Below are positions 24,764 through 31,713 of a stretch of DNA of 40,750 nucleotides, piece after piece; position 1 is the first letter of the stretch, and every line of letters starts with the position of its first letter. The notes beneath the pieces are model-generated. The model was not told the DNA's origin, ran no database searches, and was given only the letters and a program-made list of their open reading frames with translations. Origin of the DNA: Gemmatimonadota bacterium (GTDB lineage: Bacteria; Gemmatimonadota; Gemmatimonadetes; Longimicrobiales; Gaopeijiaceae); contig JAPPNM010000009.1 in NCBI GenBank assembly GCA_028873825.1, positions 1 to 40,750 on the forward strand, written 5' to 3'. Both the position numbers and the translations under genes were made by a program.

Positions 24764-25589
24764 TTCGCGCGTCCAACTTCGGCGGGCCGCCGGGCCGGTC
24801 GACGTGCGCGGCGGTCCGGGAGGGGACCGCCGCCGCCCCCCCGGCGGATTCGTTGACGCATGCCGCGCGCCGAGCGGGAGCCGCGCCGGTCCAGCCGCCG
24901 TTTCCCCATCCCGCCAGCCACTCCGCCGGCCGCCCGCCCCGGCAACGCAGCAGCTCGACGCGCCACCTTGCCTCCGGCTCCGCCGCACCGCCGTCCATGC
25001 CCGGGACGGACGTGACGCGCCAGCGGCTGGCCGCCGCCGAAGCGCCCGCCCCACCCCGCCGTTCCCCTCTCTCCCCGCGCGACAACACCAGCCCCAGCAC
25101 CCCCGTCCCCTCCGCGGCCAGCATCAGCCGCCTTCCCGCCGCCAAGCCGGTCGCCTCCGCCTCGGCCACCACCCCCGCGAGCGCACGGCAGCGCAACGCC
25201 TCCTCCATGGCCCACAGCATGTCGGCCCGCCGGTTCAGCCCCGAAACGACCAGCAGCTGTCCCGCCCCGATTCCGTAGGGCGCCAGCCCGGGCGGGTAGA
25301 GGTCGTTTCCCCGGGCCAGCCACAGCAGTGCGCCCCCGCGAGCCTTCCGGCGCTCTCCGGCACTAGCGGCCCGCCCGAGCAGGACGGCGCAGAAGCCAGT
25401 GGCGGCCTCGTCGCCCCCCACCTCGTGGATACGGCCCGGACGCAGACCCCCGCCCGGAAGGGCCCGGTCGATCTCGGGGGCGCCCAGCGGCAGATACGGC
25501 CGGTCCGGCGACCGGGCGTCCTCGATTTCCCGGATCGCCCGGCGGAGCGCCTCCGCGGCCTCGCGCTTCGTCTTCGGTGCGGCGGACAT
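24759..25589 (-). CDS. imuA: ImuA-like mutasome protein
   Basis: A 276-residue RecA-like protein of the ImuA/SulA-related family, a partner of ImuB and DnaE2 in error-prone repair. It has the family opening LGAPEIDRALPGGGLRPGRIHEVGG, where a true Walker A lysine is missing, then ATGFCAVLLGRA, and LLWLARGNDLYPPGLAPYGI in the middle. Start ATG 25589 is where family similarity begins and lies next to a strong promoter. The last 35 residues are an unusual tail that includes ACVNESAGGA and PSRT. Unlike the common imuA-imuB-dnaE2 cassette, it is 10 kb away from the other two and on the opposite strand. Confidence 0.78.
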   Translation of the reverse strand: MSAAPKTKREAAEALRRAIREIEDARSPDRPYLPLGAPEIDRALPGGGLRPGRIHEVGGDEAATGFCAVLLGRAASAGERRKARGGALLWLARGNDLYPPGLAPYGIGAGQLLVVSGLNRRADMLWAMEEALRCRALAGVVAEAEATGLAAGRRLMLAAEGTGVLGLVLSRGERGERRGGAGASAAASRWRVTSVPGMDGGAAEPEARWRVELLRCRGGRPAEWLAGWGNGGWTGAAPARRAACVNESAGGAAAVPSRTAAHVDRPGGPPKLDART

Positions 25590-25595
25590 GGGCCG

Positions 25596-25627
25596 GAAAT
25601 GATACCGAACAAAAACCGTAACATCAA
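25596..25627 (-). promoter_or_regulatory. imuA promoter with LexA-like direct repeat
   Basis: Minus strand: -35 TTGATG (25622-25627), 17 bases, -10 TATCAT (25599-25604), then 9 bases to the imuA ATG. The direct repeat GTTC-N7-TTTC (25596-25610) overlaps the -10, with a weaker third unit, TTAC, 11 bases upstream. The same TTCGGTAT block occurs before imuB. The spacing equals that of the alphaproteobacterial LexA site GTTC-N7-GTTC. Confidence 0.6.
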
Positions 25628-25760
25628 GGTCGCGACCCTTTCCGCCTCGCGCGGAGGCGTTTGACAATCGATGGTGATTCGTCGCCACTTTCCGTTGGGC
25701 GGATGACCGAAGAGGCCGGATGATCGCCGCCGGCCGATCGACCGAAAAGGAGATGACGGC

Positions 25761-26210
25761 ATGGGAGGACTTTTTTCACGGGCTGCCGGAGTGTTGCTGA
25801 TGGGCGCCCCGATCCTCGCATCCGGTTGCTCGCTGGCGCTCGTCGACGGGCCGCCCGACTTCATTCCGGTCGACCAGCCGATGCCCGAGGGGGCGTGTAC
25901 CGTCGAAAGAACCCTGCCTTCCGCGGATGCCGTCGGGGCGGGAACCTTCCTGTTCCTGGCCGCCACCAGCTCCGACGCCGACCGCGTGAGGCTGGGCATA
26001 ATCCTCGGCGGTGCGCTCGGGTATTCCGCCTACTCGGGGTTCCGCAGCGTACGGCAGTGCAGGTCGAGAATGCTCCTGAAGCCGACGAGCCCGCCGTCGC
26101 GGGACACGACGTCGATCTGGTTTCCGGGGCCCTTGCCGCCGCCCGCGGGCGCGACCGGCGAAAGCGAACCGGTGAACGTCCGGCCAGCGACGCGAGGGGC
26201 GGGGCGGTAG
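25761..26210 (+). CDS. Hypothetical lipoprotein
   Basis: A 149-residue secreted protein that I do not recognise. An AAAAGGAG motif lies just upstream of ATG 25761. The signal sequence ends in a lipobox (PILASGCS). The mature part has cysteines at ACTVE and VRQCRS and a hydrophobic middle (RLGIILGGALGYSAYSGF). The Pro-rich C terminus is less clearly coding. Alone on this strand, facing the amidohydrolase that ends at 26235. Confidence 0.6.
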   Translation: MGGLFSRAAGVLLMGAPILASGCSLALVDGPPDFIPVDQPMPEGACTVERTLPSADAVGAGTFLFLAATSSDADRVRLGIILGGALGYSAYSGFRSVRQCRSRMLLKPTSPPSRDTTSIWFPGPLPPPAGATGESEPVNVRPATRGAGR

Positions 26211-26234
26211 ACCGGGGCGCTCCGCGGCCGCCGG

Positions 26235-27374
26235 CTACTCGCTACCTCCCTCTCCCCCCGCTCCGCAAACCGGCAGCGCCGTGTACTGGGGGTTGGGCCC
26301 GATCAGCCGGAAGTAGTTCTCCCCCAAGGCGATGTTGCGGAAGGCCTCGTCGTCCAGGAACCGGTTGATGCGGCTGGTGGCCTCCAGCTCGTTCCTGTAG
26401 ACCTCGAAGTCCTTGTTCGACGACGCCAGAAAATCCGTGCCGGGCAGGATCCGGTCCGAGTATTCGTTCAGGAAGTCGACGTACAGCGGCTGGTTCTCCT
26501 CCTTGGAGAAGTAGTTGTCGTCGATGATCCGCCAGGCTATGTCGAGCATGAGGTTCGGATACCGGTCCAGCATCGACTTCATGAGGCGGATGTGATCGGC
26601 GGCGGGCATGGTGGTGAGCTCCAGCGACAGTCCCATGTGCATCCAGACGACCTTGTTGTCGGGATAGAGGTCGAGCACCTCCCGAATCAGGGGCAGATAG
26701 CGGGTCGGTTCCTCGTCGCTCCCGAGATCGGAGTGGATGGCGATCGGGATGTCGCGCTCCCGCAGACGCCTCATGACGGGTTCCCACTGCGCGATCCTGG
26801 CCAGCGGCACGGGCTCGTGTCCGTTCTCGAAGAGCGCCTGTTTGACCAGGTTGACCTCGCCCATCCAGCGGAACATCCCGGGATACTCCGTCTCCAGCAG
26901 ATCCATGCCCGCGAGGATCGTCTCGGGGTGGGCGAGGTCGGGGAAGGTCATGGCCAGCGTCACGTGGATATCCGACGGATCGTTGGCCAGCAGGTTGGAC
27001 GCGTTGGCGAAGTCGTTCTTCAGGGTGGGCGTGACCGGGGTGCCCGGACAGTCCAGGTAGTAGGTGCAGGGCGAACCCACCGGGAGCATCTGGCCGATGC
27101 CGTAGATGTTGACGAAGATCACGCCGGTCTCGCGCAGGTATCGCATGACCTCGTCGAAGGGCACGGGAGGGCCGCCGAAGGGACGCAGGTGGAGGTGCGT
27201 GTCGACCACCGAGGTATGGGGCTGGGTGGAGCGGTCGTAGCAGCCCGGCACCAGGCCCTGGAAGGCGTTGATGCCCGGCCGCGGGGTCGCGCAGCCGACG
27301 GCGGCCAGGAGAACGACCGCAACGCAAGAGGGCCGGACGCGTCGGCTAGTGCGGAAGACCGTGGACGGTAACAT
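26235..27374 (-). CDS. Amidohydrolase-2 family lipoprotein
   Basis: A 379-residue TIM-barrel hydrolase of the amidohydrolase-2 (COG2159-like) group with a lipoprotein signal (VVLLAAVGCATP near residue 28). Metal-site elements: SVVDTHLHLRPFGG (HxH), IPIAIHSDLGSDEE, KVVWMHMGLS and ILPGTDFLASS. The set matches members with a mononuclear metal centre. Substrate unknown. Start ATG 27374. Confidence 0.85.
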   Translation of the reverse strand: MLPSTVFRTSRRVRPSCVAVVLLAAVGCATPRPGINAFQGLVPGCYDRSTQPHTSVVDTHLHLRPFGGPPVPFDEVMRYLRETGVIFVNIYGIGQMLPVGSPCTYYLDCPGTPVTPTLKNDFANASNLLANDPSDIHVTLAMTFPDLAHPETILAGMDLLETEYPGMFRWMGEVNLVKQALFENGHEPVPLARIAQWEPVMRRLRERDIPIAIHSDLGSDEEPTRYLPLIREVLDLYPDNKVVWMHMGLSLELTTMPAADHIRLMKSMLDRYPNLMLDIAWRIIDDNYFSKEENQPLYVDFLNEYSDRILPGTDFLASSNKDFEVYRNELEATSRINRFLDDEAFRNIALGENYFRLIGPNPQYTALPVCGAGGEGGSE

Positions 27375-27461
27375 CCCCTAAACTTGGAAACCCGAGGCGG
27401 GCGGGACAATAGCGGGGCCGGATCGTGTCGGGTCCCCGGAGTCCGCCCGGCGACGCGCCCG

Positions 27462-27570
27462 CCCGCCGCCGGGGCGCCCGTCGAGGGACCGTGCGCCCTA
27501 TCGATTCCCCCGCCGCCGGGGTGCCCGTCGAGGGGCCGCGCGCCCCGATCGACTCCCCCGCCGCCGGCAA
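27462..27570. repeat. Two-and-a-part tandem repeat, 47-48 bp unit
   Basis: The unit starts CCCGCCGCCGGGG at 27462 and 27509 and again, cut short, at 27557. The first two units agree at most positions, with one single-base indel and several transitions, so the array is not brand new. It lies between the DUF393 and amidohydrolase genes. Confidence 0.8.
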
Positions 27571-27586
27571 CCGGAGGACCGGGAAG

Positions 27587-28015
27587 CTACAGGCGTCCGT
27601 CGTCGTCCAGGAACCGCGAAGCGAAGCCGGGCGGGGGAAGCGGACACTCGCCGCCGCGGCCCGGCCAGCGGTGGCGACTGCGTGCCAGGGCTCCGTACGC
27701 GGCGTCGCGCAGGGGGCGGGGAACGACGAGGGCGAGACACAGGGCCGGGTAGGGGAAGCGCAAGTGGCGCGCCATTCGCAGCACGGCGGCGGAGGCCGTG
27801 TGGACGCCGCCTCGGTCGACGAGGACGATGGCGTCGGGGAGCGCGTCGAGGTCGGTGCCGGGGTCGGCCAGGGCGACCGCGCGACGGGCGGCGGCGGAGC
27901 CGAGGCGCGCGAATCGAAGCCGCGCGAGGGGGTCGCGCCGGATGGTCCAGCGCACGGCGGCGTTGCAGAAGCCGCAGTCGCCGTCGAAGAGCACAACTGG
28001 GGAGCGGTCGTTCAT
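27587..28015 (-). CDS. DUF393 (DCC-family) thiol-disulfide protein
   Basis: A 142-residue protein with the DCC motif VVLFDGDCGFCN at the start, then RWTIRRDPLARLRFARL, DAIVLVDRGGVHTASAAVL and PLRDAAYGALARSRHRW. DUF393 proteins have a thioredoxin-like fold, and the DxxCxxC motif may be redox active. Usual length. Start ATG 28015, diverging from the BNR gene across 177 bp. Confidence 0.88.
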   Translation of the reverse strand: MNDRSPVVLFDGDCGFCNAAVRWTIRRDPLARLRFARLGSAAARRAVALADPGTDLDALPDAIVLVDRGGVHTASAAVLRMARHLRFPYPALCLALVVPRPLRDAAYGALARSRHRWPGRGGECPLPPPGFASRFLDDDGRL

Positions 28016-28192
28016 GGGCGAGACGCGGGCCGATTGCGCCCGGCCGTCCGGAGGGGCGATCATGGAGTCCGGCGCCTGGCCGAAAGTTAACCCGGCGGGC
28101 CGTCTGCGGACGAGCCCGCGCGAGCGCCGGCGACCGCAACGGCGCGCGGCCGGCGGGGAGCGCTTCGCGGAAAGGGGAGGAGACCGGACAAC

Positions 28193-29245
28193 ATGGGAGT
28201 GCGGCTGCTCGTGGGTACCGCGAAGGGCGGATTCTGGGCGACGAGCGACGATCGGCGCGAGTGGGAGGTCGCCGGGCCCTTCTTCAAGGGCTGGAAGGTC
28301 ACGGCGGGGCTGCGGCTCGAAGACGGGGGCTTCGTCGCGGCGGTCGCCAGCGAAATCTACGGTCCCGCGATCTTCCTGTCGGCCGGCGGCGACGAATGGG
28401 AGCAGGTCGCGGACGGCCCGGCGTACCCCGACGGCGACGACCGCAGGCTGCGCCAGATATGGACGCTGCGCGAGAACCGGGGGGTGCTCTACGCCGGCGT
28501 GCAGGACGCGGGCGTCTTCACCAGCGGTGACGGCGGCCGTTCCTGGCGGCCGGTTCCCGGCCTGAACGAGCACGAAACGCGCGCGGGGTGGACGCCGGGG
28601 GCGGGGGGGCTCTGCTGCCACGTCTTTCTCTTCGATCGCGCCGATCCGAAGCGCATGTGGTGCGGCATCTCGGCGGTGGGCGTATTTCGCACCGACGACG
28701 GCGGCGCCACTTGGACTCCGAAGAACCGGGGCGTGTACTGGGCGCACGAGGACGAGGAGTTCAAGGAGATCGGACACTGCGTGCACGGTCTGGCCCAGGA
28801 CCCCGGCGATCCCCGGCGGATCTTCCGGCAGGATCATTCCGGGATGTACCGGAGCCGGGACGGAGGGGAGAGCTGGGAAAAGAACGAACGCGGCCTCGAC
28901 TCCGGCTTCGGCTTCCCGATCGTCCTGGACCGGGCCAGCCGGTACCTGTTCGCGGCGCCGCTCGAAGCCGACCAGTATCGGCTGCCCGTCGGAGGGGCGC
29001 TGCAGGTGGTTCGGAGCACGGACGGGGGCGACAGTTGGCACTCGGCCTCGGAGGGTCTTCCTGCGGAGCACGCCTACGGCGGGGTGCTTCGCGGCGCGAT
29101 GGCGGTCGACAACCTGGAGCCGGGCGGCGTGTACCTGGGAACGACCTCCGGGACGCTGCACGCGAGCCGCGATCTGGGCGACAGCTGGACGAACCTGCCC
29201 GTGAGCCTGCCGCGGATTCTGCACGTCTCGGCGTGGGCGGGGTGA
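28193..29245 (+). CDS. BNR/sialidase-like beta-propeller protein
   Basis: 350 residues with repeated Asp-box (BNR) motifs: SGDGGRSWRPV, TDDGGATWTPK, SRDGGESWEK and STDGGDSWHS. It opens VRLLVGTAKGGFWATSD. No signal peptide is visible, so it is likely cytoplasmic. The Arg triad and Tyr/Glu of true sialidases are not evident, so glycosidase activity is doubtful despite the usual annotation. AGGGGAGGAG lies before the ATG. The MoaD/ThiS-like gene begins 72 bases downstream on the same strand, and the pairing may be functional. Confidence 0.85.
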   Translation: MGVRLLVGTAKGGFWATSDDRREWEVAGPFFKGWKVTAGLRLEDGGFVAAVASEIYGPAIFLSAGGDEWEQVADGPAYPDGDDRRLRQIWTLRENRGVLYAGVQDAGVFTSGDGGRSWRPVPGLNEHETRAGWTPGAGGLCCHVFLFDRADPKRMWCGISAVGVFRTDDGGATWTPKNRGVYWAHEDEEFKEIGHCVHGLAQDPGDPRRIFRQDHSGMYRSRDGGESWEKNERGLDSGFGFPIVLDRASRYLFAAPLEADQYRLPVGGALQVVRSTDGGDSWHSASEGLPAEHAYGGVLRGAMAVDNLEPGGVYLGTTSGTLHASRDLGDSWTNLPVSLPRILHVSAWAG

Positions 29246-29317
29246 GGCGCGGGCGGGGTGAGAATGCCGCGGTTGCCGGGGGGTCGAGCGGGGCATGGAT
29301 CGTATGAGGGCGGGCGC

Positions 29318-29644
29318 GTGAAGCCTTCGGTCACGGTCTCGCTGCCTTCGCTTCTGGAGCCGGTCACGGGCGGGGTTCGCGAGCTGGCGGTGTCCGGCGG
29401 ATCGCTGCGCGAGATCTTCGACGGCCTACTGGAGCGCGAGCCGCGGCTGAGGCCCCACCTCTTCAACGAAGCGGGCGAGTTGCGGCGTCATGTGCTTTGC
29501 TTTCACAACGGGACGAACACGCGGTGGCTCGGTTCGTCCGGTAGGGAGAATGCCGGTTCGCGGGGGGGTGGCCGGGACGGATGGGATACGCCGGTGGCGG
29601 AGGGGGACACGGTTCTGTTCATGCAGGCGGTCTCGGGAGGGTAG
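29318..29644 (+). CDS. MoaD/ThiS-like small sulfur-carrier protein
   Basis: 108 residues with a ubiquitin-like beta-grasp pattern. SVTVSLPSLLEPV is followed by RELAVSGGSLREIFDGLLER, then RRHVLCFHNGTNTRWL, and a C-terminal DTVLFMQAVSGG. The final Gly-Gly is the residue pair adenylated and thiocarboxylated in MoaD and ThiS. A Gly/Arg-rich loop (about 80-92) is unusual. GTG 29318 is the likely start. No molybdopterin, thiamin or E1-like gene is in the window. Sulfur carriage is inferred. Confidence 0.72.
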   Translation: MKPSVTVSLPSLLEPVTGGVRELAVSGGSLREIFDGLLEREPRLRPHLFNEAGELRRHVLCFHNGTNTRWLGSSGRENAGSRGGGRDGWDTPVAEGDTVLFMQAVSGG

Positions 29645-29657
29645 GGGCCCGTGGATG

Positions 29658-29685
29658 CCGGGGGGATTTTGTCCACGGGCTGCTA
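29658..29685 (-). repeat. 28-bp repeat, copy 2 (inverted partner at 3178-3205)
   Basis: Read on the minus strand, it begins with the TAG stop of the uracil-DNA glycosylase-like gene, as copy 1 does for the IS256-derived gene. Here GCCCGTGGA (29648-29656) and TCCACGGGC (29672-29680) can form a 9-bp stem between two convergent genes, so this copy may also act as a terminator. Confidence 0.85.
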
Positions 29686-30300
29686 CCGCCCCTCCATCGC
29701 CCGGGCCCATTCGTCGGGAATGGAGAGCCAGTCGGCCGCCCACTCGGCCCTGACCCTCGGCGAAGGGTGGTAGGAGCGGAGGACCCGTAACTTCAGGTCG
29801 CGCAGCAGAGGCATGGACCTGGCCGCCTTCTCGCCGACGAAGACCGCGGTATCGAGGAGGGGCAGGCGCGTGACCAGCTCCCTGACGTGCTCCACGCCCT
29901 CGCGCAACTCCTCCGGCGATGTCGCCCTCCTCCTGTCCCACCATGGGACCACGTTCCAGATCAACGCCATGGAGCGCGGTACGTCCGCGAGGCGCATGAG
30001 CCTGAACGTCCACTCCGCGGTACGGCCGTCGTTGTCCCGCGAGATGAAGCCGGATCCGCGCGGACTGGCCGCATCCGTCTTTGGGCCGGGTTTCTCGAAG
30101 AGGAAGAGGATGCGCGCGGCCGCGCCTCCGTCGAGGGGGTCGAAGTGGGGTACGATCGCGTCCGGCCGGGCTTGCCGCAGACGCTCGGCGAAGTCGGTCA
30201 GCGGCTTGATGTGCGGCGACCCCAACAGGGAGAGGCGGCGGTCGCGGACTTCGGGAAGGCGAAGGGTGCGCGGCATCTGGGGATCGAACGGGAGGGACAT
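29683..30300 (-). CDS. Uracil-DNA glycosylase superfamily protein
   Basis: 205 residues with the three UDG-superfamily marks: the nucleotide-binding ILFLFEKPGPKTDAAS, the middle SMALIWNVVPWWDRR and the DNA-contact SYHPSPR near the end. It would remove uracil or another damaged base from DNA as the first step of base excision repair. The GEAPG loop of classic family 4/5 enzymes is changed to FEKPGPK, so the exact family is uncertain. ATG 30300 fits the start of similarity. Confidence 0.78.
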   Translation of the reverse strand: MSLPFDPQMPRTLRLPEVRDRRLSLLGSPHIKPLTDFAERLRQARPDAIVPHFDPLDGGAAARILFLFEKPGPKTDAASPRGSGFISRDNDGRTAEWTFRLMRLADVPRSMALIWNVVPWWDRRRATSPEELREGVEHVRELVTRLPLLDTAVFVGEKAARSMPLLRDLKLRVLRSYHPSPRVRAEWAADWLSIPDEWARAMEGR

Positions 30301-30334
30301 GGCGGCCTCGGTTCCGCTTGGTCGTATGGGGGAA

Positions 30335-30369
30335 TCGCGCTCTCGCCGAACCGTCCGGCGAGAGCGCGA
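30335..30369. other. Perfect 14-bp inverted repeat (hairpin)
   Basis: TCGCGCTCTCGCCG (30335-30348), a 7-base loop, then its exact complement (30356-30369). It lies 35 bases upstream of the UDG-like start. No U-tract follows, so it is not a classic terminator. It could be a leader structure or a protein site. Confidence 0.7.
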
Positions 30370-30429
30370 GCGGCTTCTCGCGGACAGGCCCGAGCGAAAG
30401 TGCATATTCTCTGCCACGCTCGGCCGCTG

Positions 30430-30573
30430 TCAAATCGGGAAACACCCGCCGCCCGCGCGGTACCAGTCACGTCCCGGAGTAGGCCAACCGAACGGCAACA
30501 CGGCGGCGTCGCGCTCGCCGTTCGATGACGCCAGCCGGATCGTCCACGGCGGCGGGACGGTCCGCCGGATCAC
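30430..30573 (-). CDS. Small ORF coupled to MBL hydrolase gene
   Basis: A 47-codon frame starting at GTG 30573, which overlaps the TGA of the MBL-fold gene (GTGA), the same coupling seen elsewhere in this window. The product is aromatic/Pro-rich: RRTVPPPWTIRLASS, then VLPFGWPTPGRDWYRAGGG and a terminal CFPI. I recognise no family. It lacks a signal. Its reality rests on the coupling and composition only. Confidence 0.4.
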   Translation of the reverse strand: MIRRTVPPPWTIRLASSNGERDAAVLPFGWPTPGRDWYRAGGGCFPI

Positions 30574-31523
30574 CGAGATCCCGCGCGTTTCCTCCAGTAG
30601 CGAGCCAGTCCCCACCACGAATCGGGAAACCCGGAGGCGGTCCTGTAGAGATCGACCAGGTCCGCCGGGAACCGGGCGCGCAGCTCCTCCGTCACCCACG
30701 CGGCGAAATCCCGTGCCCGCTCGCGGTCGTCGTCCCGCCTCGGCCCCCCTCCTGCGAGCGACTCCCGCACCCACCCCGCCCACGCGTCCAGCTGGGCGCT
30801 CAACGCGGCAAAGTGCGCCCCGGGGTCCTCGAACGGGCCGAAGTGCGTGGCCACGATGCGCTCCGGCGTCCACGCCATCACACGCTCCATGCTGGCCTTC
30901 CAGCCCTCCACGTCGATATCCGGCGGCGGCGTCACGGGCAGCGCGGGACCGCCGCGGATCCGGATCCCGCCCACGTCGCCCACCCACGCGGTTCCCGTCG
31001 CGGCCTCGTAGTAGGCCACGTGGTGCCTGGCGTGCCCGGGGACGTACGCCACCTGGAAGCGGCGGCCGCCGAGCGCGACGACGTCCCCCTCGTCCACCAC
31101 CTTGAGCGACGTCCGCGGCACGGGAATGAAATCGCCCCAGAGCGTTCCCATCGCGTCCCCGTAGATCCGGCCGGCGGAGGCCAGCAGCCGTGCCGGGTCG
31201 GTCATGTGGGGCGCGCCCGCCGCATGCACGAACACCTTCGCGGCGGGCGCTTCCCGCGCGATCGCGCCGGCCGCCGTGGCGTGATCGAGGTGGATGTGAG
31301 TGAGCAGGACGGCGCGCACTTCGTGGAGCGAGTGTCCCGTTTGGGCCAGGCCGGCGCGCAGGGCCGCCATGCGGGCCTCCGGTCCCGGATCGACCAGCGC
31401 GACCCCGTCGTCAAGTTCCAGTACGTTCACCCCGATGATCGCGGGGCGGTTGCGGAAGCGCAGATCCACGATCGTGGCGCCGCCGCCGATCGGGGTGACG
31501 GCGACCGGTTTCCGGAAAGTCAT
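30570..31523 (-). CDS. MBL-fold metallo-hydrolase
   Basis: A 317-residue metallo-beta-lactamase-fold protein. The metal motif LLTHIHLDHATAAGA (HxHxDH) lies near residue 80, with later metal histidines in VPGHARHHVAY and THFGPFEDPG, and VGDVGG as the bridging Asp. The C-terminal part (about 220-317) is Arg/Trp-rich and family-specific. Likely cytoplasmic and hydrolytic (thioester, lactone or phosphodiester); substrate not deducible. Start ATG 31523. The divergent TonB receptor begins 190 bases away. Confidence 0.88.
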   Translation of the reverse strand: MTFRKPVAVTPIGGGATIVDLRFRNRPAIIGVNVLELDDGVALVDPGPEARMAALRAGLAQTGHSLHEVRAVLLTHIHLDHATAAGAIAREAPAAKVFVHAAGAPHMTDPARLLASAGRIYGDAMGTLWGDFIPVPRTSLKVVDEGDVVALGGRRFQVAYVPGHARHHVAYYEAATGTAWVGDVGGIRIRGGPALPVTPPPDIDVEGWKASMERVMAWTPERIVATHFGPFEDPGAHFAALSAQLDAWAGWVRESLAGGGPRRDDDRERARDFAAWVTEELRARFPADLVDLYRTASGFPDSWWGLARYWRKRAGSR

Positions 31524-31713
31524 GCATAACAAGATAACTGTCGGCGAGATGCCGCACCCGGGCCGGGATCGAACATCCCCGGCCTCGGAACAATCCGTGC
31601 GGCGTCGCGGTAGTTGCAAAGCGTGCCCGAATCCGCAACCGTCCCCTGCAGCCGGCAGGTGCGCCCGACGAACACGGCGCCGGCGAGCGGGTGACGAAGG
31701 GAGCCGACATGAC

